Assembly: GCA_009918225.1 (NCBI GenBank)
Contig: RGEP01000046.1
Coordinates: 1-10,441 of the forward strand
Direction of reading: 5' to 3'
DNA length: 10,441 bases
From: Betaproteobacteria bacterium
Lineage (GTDB): Bacteria > Pseudomonadota > Gammaproteobacteria > Burkholderiales > Burkholderiaceae_C
Below the pieces are notes generated by a model. The model was not told the origin of the DNA. It worked only from the letters and a program-made list of their open reading frames with translations, and made no database searches. Positions 5,728 to 10,441 of the stretch are shown here, one piece after another; position 1 is the first letter of the stretch; each line of letters starts with the position of its first letter. The translations under genes were made by a program, and so were the position numbers.

Positions 5728-7202
5728 AGTCTTTGTACCTGCGGGTGTGGTTGACCGTGGTGGTGGTCTTGGCGTTCTTCGCCTTGGGCTCGGGGTGGTT
5801 GGCCCAGCGCCATGTCGATCAAGAGCGCGAGCGCTTGATGCTGCAAGGAGGCGGCGGAGAACGGGTGCGTGCCCTGGGCGAGCTCATTGCGCAGGCCTTG
5901 CCCGAAGCCCATGAAGACCAGGATCGGCAGGCCGAGGCCTTGCGCGCGTGGTCCGAGCGCCTGCGCATGCCCCTGGCGCTGGACGATGCAAAGGGCCGGC
6001 GCATTGCGGCGAGCGCCATGTTTGAGCGCCGCCAAGCCGAGGGCCTAGGTCCAGCTCCCTGGCCCCTGGCATTGGATGATGGCCGAACCCTATGGCTGAT
6101 GCGCGGGCCACGCCCGGGCGGCGAGCGCCGCGGCGCTGGATACGACGGCCCCGAGGGTGGCACCGGACTGGGCGGCCCTGGGCGCGGCGGGCCTTGGGCC
6201 CTGTTGGACCCCTGGCGCTCGGGCAGTGGCCTGGTGGCCTTCATGGCGGCGTTGTTCTTGGCGGTGGCCTTGGGCGCCTACCCGGTGGTGCGGCGCCTGA
6301 CCCGCCGCTTGGAAACCCTGCAGCGTGGCGTGGAGCGTTTTGGCAGCGGCTCCTTGGGGCACCGCGTGGACGACTCGGGCCAAGACGAGGTGGCGCAGTT
6401 GGCCGCGTCCTTCAACCGTGCCGCTGAGCGCATCGAGTCCCTGGTGCAGTCGCACACGCGGCTGGTGGCCAATGCGTCCCACGAGTTGCGTTCGCCGCTG
6501 GCGCGTCTGAAGGTGGCGCTGGGTCTGATGCAGGACGCTCAAATGCTGGACGGTCGGGTGCGCGATGGTCAAGCCCCGGACGCCGGCGGCTCGCCCATGC
6601 GGCAACGGCTGCGCCAAGAAATCGAACACAACCTGCGCGAGCTCGATGCCCTGATTGAAGAGCTCCTGCTCTCCAGCCGCCTGCAGGCCCAGGCGGGTCA
6701 GGCCTCGTCGCCGGGTTCGGGGGGAGCGGTTGGCGGCGCAGCGGTCGTGGACCTCTTGGCCACGGTGGCGGAAGAAGCCGCGCGCAGCCAAGCCGAACTC
6801 ACACGGGCAGACGGCGTGACACCGGTGGCTGGCGAGGAACGCTTGATGCGCCGTGCGGTGCGCAATCTGCTGGAAAACGCAAGGCGCTACGGGCAGGGGC
6901 CCGTGGAACTGGAATTGCGACACACGGTGCTGCGTGGCGTAGCCATGGCCGAGCTTCGTGTCTTGGACCGTGGACCTGGCGTGCCGCTGCACGAAGCGCA
7001 GCGCATCTTTGAGCCCTTCTACCGCTTGCCGGGTCATGCCGAAAGCGAAGGGGGCGTGGGCTTGGGCCTGGCCTTGGTGCGGCAGATTGCCCAGCACCTG
7101 GGGGGACAGGTTGATGTGCAGCCGCGTGAGGGTGGCGGCAGTTGCTTTACGCTGAGCCTGCCGATGCAGGCCGGTGTTCCTCGGGCCGTTTCTGGCGGAT
7201 GA
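5724..7202 (+). CDS. Membrane-bound sensor histidine kinase
   Basis: This is the partner kinase of the preceding regulator. It has one transmembrane helix near 8-26, a periplasmic region of about 140 residues, and a second helix near 168-188. A HAMP linker follows (about 190-240), then the dimerisation domain with H253 in NASHELRSPLARL. The ATPase domain has an N-box (N381 and N385 in NLLENA), G1 box DRGPGVP (415-421), F-box IFEPFYR and G2 box GVGLGL (444-449). All residues needed for autophosphorylation are present. The start is a TTG at 5724 that shares TTGA with the regulator stop, so translation is coupled. The periplasmic loop ends in a Gly/Arg/Pro-rich stretch (128-157) and has no known sensor fold I can name. 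The order chaperone-regulator-kinase recalls Cpx systems. Confidence 0.92.
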   Translation: MKSLYLRVWLTVVVVLAFFALGSGWLAQRHVDQERERLMLQGGGGERVRALGELIAQALPEAHEDQDRQAEALRAWSERLRMPLALDDAKGRRIAASAMFERRQAEGLGPAPWPLALDDGRTLWLMRGPRPGGERRGAGYDGPEGGTGLGGPGRGGPWALLDPWRSGSGLVAFMAALFLAVALGAYPVVRRLTRRLETLQRGVERFGSGSLGHRVDDSGQDEVAQLAASFNRAAERIESLVQSHTRLVANASHELRSPLARLKVALGLMQDAQMLDGRVRDGQAPDAGGSPMRQRLRQEIEHNLRELDALIEELLLSSRLQAQAGQASSPGSGGAVGGAAVVDLLATVAEEAARSQAELTRADGVTPVAGEERLMRRAVRNLLENARRYGQGPVELELRHTVLRGVAMAELRVLDRGPGVPLHEAQRIFEPFYRLPGHAESEGGVGLGLALVRQIAQHLGGQVDVQPREGGGSCFTLSLPMQAGVPRAVSGG

Positions 7203-8562
7203 CCCAGGCCAAGAGGCTCAGCAGCAGCGCTGCGGCGGTCCACAGGGCCACGGTGGCACTGACCCAGAAGCCTGCAGCGCCCACAGCCCAGGGCAACCAG
7301 GCATTCGGGCCCACCTCGCGAAAGGCCAAGGCATAGCCGCCGCCCAGGCCGACCCCCCACAGGGCCACGGCGTACACCACCACCGGCAAGGTGGCCACGC
7401 GATAAGCCCGCAGCACCAGGGCGGCCATGGTTTGCAGCGCATCGGCCAGGTGAAACCAGACCACCCAGGCCATGAGCACCAGGGCGGCCGCAGCCACAGC
7501 GGTGTCCTGGGTGTACAGGCTGGTCACCACGCTGCGGCCGGCATACACCAGCGCGCCCATGCACAGGGCCATCACCGCTGCCAGCAGCACCCCATGCCAG
7601 GCCAGGTTGCGGGCCTGCCGCAGCCACTGCGCACCCAAGCGTTGCGCCACCAGGGTGCTGGTGGCGTTGGACAAAGCCAAGGGCACCATGAACAGCATGG
7701 CCACCAGGTTGGCGGCAATCTGGTGGCCGGCCACGGGCACGTGCCCCAAGCGCGCAATGAAGATGGCCATGAAGGTAAAGCCCGTGACCTCGATGAGGAT
7801 GCCCGCCCCCATGGGCACGCCCAGGCGCAACTGCCCCCGCAGCATCACCCCATTGGGCGCGTCCAGGCCGCGCCCCAGGAGGGCATAGGGCCCGTAGTGG
7901 GGGTCGCGCATCAGGATCCAAGCTGCAGCAGCGCACTGCAACCACATCACGATCACCGTGGCCACGCCACAGCCCACCACGCCCATCGCGGGTATGCCCC
8001 AACTGGGAACGCCCCAGGCCAAGGCCACCGACAGCGGCAGTTTGAGCACCAATGCACCCACTTGCAGGTTCATCACCGCCTTGGGCCTTGAGATGGCCGT
8101 GTTGAAGCCGCGGTACACGGTGAACAGCAGTGCTGCGGGCAGCGCGAAAGCCAGCGCCCCCATGTAGCCGCGAATGCCACGCTCCACCTCCCCTTCAACC
8201 TTGGCCAGGGCCAGGAAAGGCTGCGGAAAAGCCAGCACGGCGATGCCCAGACACGAAAGCGCCAACGCCAGCCAGATGCCTTGGTGGAACTGTTGGCCGG
8301 CTTCGGCCAAGCGGCCAGCGCCATAGAGGTGGCCCACGATGGGCCCAATGGCCAAGAGCACGCCCATCAGGCCCACGAAGACGGTGATGTAGGCGGCCGA
8401 GCCCACGGCCAATGCCGCCAGGTCAACCGACCCCGTTCGGGCCAAGAGCACGGTATCGATGGTGCCAAAGGCCAGGACCGCCAGTTGGCCCACCAGCACC
8501 GGCCAGGCCAGCTTCAGGATCTCTTGGCTGTCTTGGCCAAACGCGCGCGCCCGTGCGTTCAC
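7147..8562 (-). CDS. NorM-like MATE family multidrug efflux transporter
   Basis: This 471-residue inner-membrane protein has about twelve hydrophobic helices in two similar halves, the usual size for MATE exporters, which expel cationic drugs and dyes in exchange for Na+ or H+. Three acidic residues known to matter in Vibrio NorM have clear counterparts: D36 in FGTIDTVLLA, E258 in ILIEVTGF and D374 in LADALQ, the last followed by the conserved LRAYR. The start is a GTG at 8562, whose GTGA overlaps the stop of the DUF3717-DUF1289 gene. A longer frame upstream, to 8847, overlaps that gene and lacks membrane character. It is the third gene of the trpS operon. Its 3' end overlaps the convergent kinase gene by 56 bp. 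Substrates are unknown. Confidence 0.93.
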   Translation of the reverse strand: MNARARAFGQDSQEILKLAWPVLVGQLAVLAFGTIDTVLLARTGSVDLAALAVGSAAYITVFVGLMGVLLAIGPIVGHLYGAGRLAEAGQQFHQGIWLALALSCLGIAVLAFPQPFLALAKVEGEVERGIRGYMGALAFALPAALLFTVYRGFNTAISRPKAVMNLQVGALVLKLPLSVALAWGVPSWGIPAMGVVGCGVATVIVMWLQCAAAAWILMRDPHYGPYALLGRGLDAPNGVMLRGQLRLGVPMGAGILIEVTGFTFMAIFIARLGHVPVAGHQIAANLVAMLFMVPLALSNATSTLVAQRLGAQWLRQARNLAWHGVLLAAVMALCMGALVYAGRSVVTSLYTQDTAVAAAALVLMAWVVWFHLADALQTMAALVLRAYRVATLPVVVYAVALWGVGLGGGYALAFREVGPNAWLPWAVGAAGFWVSATVALWTAAALLLSLLAWVIRQKRPEEHRPASAGSA

Positions 8563-8993
8563 AGCGACGGCTCGGCGGCGCCCGTGGCGCTGCCCGTGAC
8601 CCGTTCGGCATAACGGTTGAATCGCCAGGCGCTGCCGTCCAGCGTGATGCGCCGCCAGGTGCTGCGCTTTTGCGCCGGGCTCATCGAGGTCCAGTGCTGC
8701 ACCTCGTCGAACGTGCGGCCACAGCCCTTGCACACATCGTCGCCTTGGCTGGTCGAGCAAATGGCGATGCACGGTGCGTCGGGTGTGCTGGCGTACCACT
8801 CCAACCAGGCCTGCTTGGCCTTGGAGGGCATGCTCACCTCGTCGCATTCAGCCTGGCGGTGGTAGACCATCAAGGCGTAAATTTCGGCCAGGGCGCGCAC
8901 GGGTGCGCAGGCGCTGATGCCGTCCGGCGAGGGCGAGCGTTCGCGCCACCAGTTGATGGCCGCTTCGATGTCGGTGATGTGGATGCCGGCCAT
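8559..8993 (-). CDS. Two-domain protein of unknown function, DUF3717 plus DUF1289
   Basis: The 144-residue product joins two small families. The N-terminal part (about 3-70; IHITDIEAAINWWRERSPS, then a helical ALAEIYALMV segment) looks like DUF3717, found mainly in Burkholderiales. The C-terminal part (72-118) has the cysteine pattern C75-x3-C79-x8-C88-x2-C91 and a W-x-x-M-x-P segment (WTSMSP) of DUF1289, a family suggested to bind metal or an Fe-S centre, without a proven function. The ATG at 8993 begins the domain directly, 27 bp after the trpS stop. An in-frame TTG at 9014 would add seven residues and is a possible alternative. Its TGA overlaps the MATE start codon. It is cytoplasmic, with no signal peptide. 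The domain calls are from memory of the families. Confidence 0.85.
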   Translation of the reverse strand: MAGIHITDIEAAINWWRERSPSPDGISACAPVRALAEIYALMVYHRQAECDEVSMPSKAKQAWLEWYASTPDAPCIAICSTSQGDDVCKGCGRTFDEVQHWTSMSPAQKRSTWRRITLDGSAWRFNRYAERVTGSATGAAEPSL

Positions 8994-9020
8994 GGGCGGT
9001 GTAGACGGGGTCAAGCGCGA

Positions 9021-10343
9021 TCAGCCCTGTGCATCCTGCGCCTGCAGCGCCTGCAACGCCGCCTGCACACGCCCCCAGTCAACCCCGGGCCCCAGCGCCA
9101 CCGGCGCGGCCTGCGCCGCGACCAGCCCTTCGCTGCGAATGCGTGCGACCCACTGGCCGGCATCGCGTCCGCCCTCGAAGCCCTGGCTTTGCAGCAGCAC
9201 CGCACCGTCAGGAGCGGCGAGCTTGAAGTAGAAGCGGCCATCGGCTTGGCGGTACTGCTTGAAGCTGGCCAGCTTGTCGGCGCTTGCGGCCTGGTTGGGT
9301 GCGGTCGTTCTGGACGAGCCGTTGGGCCCACTCAGGCGTCCCAAGCCCACGGCCTCCCGCAGCGTGTGCAGGAAGGGCGTGGCCACCGCACGGGCCTTTC
9401 GGGCGCCGTGCAGCAAGATGTCTTCGAGCTCATCGGGCCGCGCCAACAGCGCTTCGTAGCGCTCGCGCATCGGCGCCAGGTGGCCTTCCAACACGGCTGT
9501 GGTGCGGGCCTTGGCTTCACCCCAGCCCAGGCCGGCGCGCAGGTCCGCATGAAACGCCGCGCGTTCATCAGCGGTGGCCACGGCGTCGTGGATCATCACC
9601 AGGGCCGAGCCCTCGGGGTCTTTGGGCTCGCCGGGCAGGCGCGAGTCGGTGACGATGCGCGAGACGGTTTCGCGCAGCACCTTCGCACCGCCGTGGAACA
9701 GGGGCAAGGTGTTGTCGTAGCTCTTGCTCATCTTGCGCCCATCGAGCCCCGGCAAGGTCGCCACCGCTTCGTCGATTTGCGCCTGGGGCAATACAAACAG
9801 CTCACGCCCTTGGCCATACAGGTGGTTGAAGCGGGTGGCGATGTCGCGCGCCATTTCGATGTGCTGCACCTGGTCGCGGCCCACCGGCACCCGGTGGGCG
9901 TTGAACATCAAGATGTCGGCGGCCATGAGCACCGGGTAGCAAAAAAGGCCCAGGGTGACGCCGGCGTCTTCTTCTTCCCCTTGCGCCTGGTTCGCGTCGG
10001 CAGCGGCCTTGTAGGCGTGCGCACGGTTCATCAGCCCCTTGCTGGTGACGCAGGTTAGCAGCCAGTTGAGCTCGGGGATTTCGGGGATGTCGCTTTGCCG
10101 ATAGAAGGTCACGCGCTCGGGGTCCAGGCCACAGGCCAACCACGTCGCGGCGATTTCCAAGCGCGAACGGGCCACGCGGGCCGGGTCGTCGCACTTGATC
10201 AGGGCGTGATAGTCCGCCAAAAACAAGAAGCTCTCAACACCGGCCTCGCGGCTGGCCGCCACGGCCGGCCGGATGGCGCCGACATAGTTGCCCAGGTGCG
10301 GCGTGCCCGTGGTGGTGACGCCGGTCAAAACGCGTTGGCTCAT
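9021..10343 (-). CDS. trpS: Tryptophanyl-tRNA synthetase with C-terminal YegP-like domain
   Basis: This enzyme charges tRNA-Trp with tryptophan at the cost of ATP, in the cytoplasm. It is a class I synthetase: the HIGH-type signature is PHLGN at 15-19 within TGTPHLGNYVGA, and KMSKS is at 204-208 within GRKMSKSYDN. Other TrpRS segments are NRAHAYKA, GLFCYPVLMAADIL and VPVGRDQVQHIE. The catalytic and anticodon-binding parts fill residues 1 to about 335, the full length of ordinary bacterial TrpRS. A further 105 residues follow: a linker, then about 357-406 resembling the YegP/DUF1508 module (GRFYFKLAAPDGAVLLQS), then an Ala/Gln-rich tail. The ATG at 10343 is the only start consistent with the N-terminus. 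It lacks a clear ribosome site and lies 6 nt after a TACAAT box. It leads an operon with the DUF and MATE genes. Confidence 0.96.
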   Translation of the reverse strand: MSQRVLTGVTTTGTPHLGNYVGAIRPAVAASREAGVESFLFLADYHALIKCDDPARVARSRLEIAATWLACGLDPERVTFYRQSDIPEIPELNWLLTCVTSKGLMNRAHAYKAAADANQAQGEEEDAGVTLGLFCYPVLMAADILMFNAHRVPVGRDQVQHIEMARDIATRFNHLYGQGRELFVLPQAQIDEAVATLPGLDGRKMSKSYDNTLPLFHGGAKVLRETVSRIVTDSRLPGEPKDPEGSALVMIHDAVATADERAAFHADLRAGLGWGEAKARTTAVLEGHLAPMRERYEALLARPDELEDILLHGARKARAVATPFLHTLREAVGLGRLSGPNGSSRTTAPNQAASADKLASFKQYRQADGRFYFKLAAPDGAVLLQSQGFEGGRDAGQWVARIRSEGLVAAQAAPVALGPGVDWGRVQAALQALQAQDAQG

Positions 10344-10349
10344 CCCAAG

Positions 10350-10377
10350 ATTGTAGGAGGGGGCCTAAGGCCCTCAC
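10350..10377 (-). promoter_or_regulatory. Candidate sigma70 promoter of trpS
   Basis: On the minus strand TACAAT (10355-10350) is a 5/6 match to the -10 consensus. GTGAGG (10377-10372), 16 bp upstream, keeps the TGA core of a -35 box. The usual 6-7 nt from the -10 box would place the transcript start at or next to the ATG at 10343, predicting a leaderless or nearly leaderless mRNA. Confidence 0.45.
10361..10373. repeat. Short palindrome in the trpS/purN divergent region
   Basis: GGGCC-TAA-GGCCC is a perfect 5-bp inverted repeat around a 3-nt centre. It lies inside the spacer of the candidate trpS promoter and upstream of the plus-strand gene, so it could be an operator for either. It is short enough to have arisen by chance in such GC-rich DNA. 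Confidence 0.35.
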
Positions 10378-10405
10378 CGGTACACTGCCGCCCCTTGGTT
10401 CCCTC

Positions 10406-10441
10406 ATGAGCATGCGCATCCTGGTCCTCATTTCTGGCCGT
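10406..10441 (+). CDS. purN: Probable PurN, phosphoribosylglycinamide formyltransferase (first 12 codons only)
   Basis: Only the start is inside the window. ATG at 10406 reads MSMRILVLISGR, or MRILVLISGR from the second ATG at 10412. A Met followed by a short hydrophobic beta strand and I-S-G-R is the usual beginning of PurN, the enzyme that transfers a formyl group to GAR in purine synthesis, where the motif continues as GSN. No clear ribosome site precedes either ATG. TACACT at 10381-10386 could be a weak -10 box. With twelve residues the call is tentative; another Rossmann-type protein is possible. The frame is open to the end of the window. Confidence 0.55.
   Translation, partial: MSMRILVLISGR

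Noticed and set aside
4942..7202. The two-component system as TctD/TctE, regulators of tctCBA
   Set aside because: TctDE normally lies directly beside tctC. Here two unrelated genes intervene, and the overlap with a Spy/CpxP-like gene points to envelope stress. I saw no TctE-type sensor domain.
8563..8847. Longer N-terminus for the MATE protein reaching to 8847
   Set aside because: The extra residues are His/Arg/Gln-rich and overlap the DUF3717-DUF1289 gene. The GTG at 8562 gives the normal family length.
8412..10058. Plus-strand open frame of 548 codons antisense to the MATE start, the DUF gene and trpS
   Set aside because: It is the shadow of strongly supported minus-strand genes, and the product has no recognisable domain.

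Overview
The window looks like a chromosome segment of a high-GC betaproteobacterium, most likely order Burkholderiales and close to the Comamonadaceae. The grounds are the strongly GC-biased codons, a tricarboxylate-type TctC solute-binding protein, a DUF3717-type protein, and a TrpRS carrying an extra C-terminal domain. No rRNA, tRNA, CRISPR array or complete insertion sequence was found. Coding density is high, and no stretch longer than 300 bases lacks a gene.

Layout, left to right. Positions 1-156 are a lower-GC edge (about 54 % G+C over the first 180 bases by hand count) with no recognisable gene. Next, on the minus strand, comes a tripartite tricarboxylate transporter operon in the order tctC (3276-2305), tctB (2298-1789), tctA (1761 leftwards). 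A small gene for a triple-BON-domain protein (4033-3380) lies upstream of it on the same strand. A 277-bp divergent intergenic region (4034-4310) separates this block from a plus-strand operon. That operon encodes an exported Spy/CpxP-like protein (4311-4964), an OmpR-type response regulator (4942-5727) and a sensor histidine kinase (5724-7202), with successive genes overlapping. The kinase gene runs tail-to-tail into a second minus-strand operon: trpS (10343-9021), a DUF3717-DUF1289 protein (8993-8559) and a NorM-like MATE efflux pump (8562-7147). A very short divergent promoter region ends the window, followed by the first codons of a plus-strand gene that is probably purN.

How the genes work together. 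TctC captures a carboxylate in the periplasm and delivers it to the TctA/TctB membrane complex. The plus-strand operon looks like a self-contained envelope-stress or metal-sensing circuit: a periplasmic chaperone/sensor protein made with its own two-component system. The trpS operon combines tryptophanyl-tRNA synthesis, a small cysteine-motif protein and drug/cation efflux. The MATE start codon overlaps the stop codon of the DUF protein.

The most notable anomaly is in tctA. Its reading frame is shifted near position 399, so the expected last 42 residues (including the final membrane helix) are read in the wrong frame. The shifted frame runs on through a 21-bp tandem repeat to a stop at 157. 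This is either a real 3'-end lesion or a one-base sequence error. Apart from that, the genes are mostly recognisable family members; I did not find a convincing new multi-gene system.
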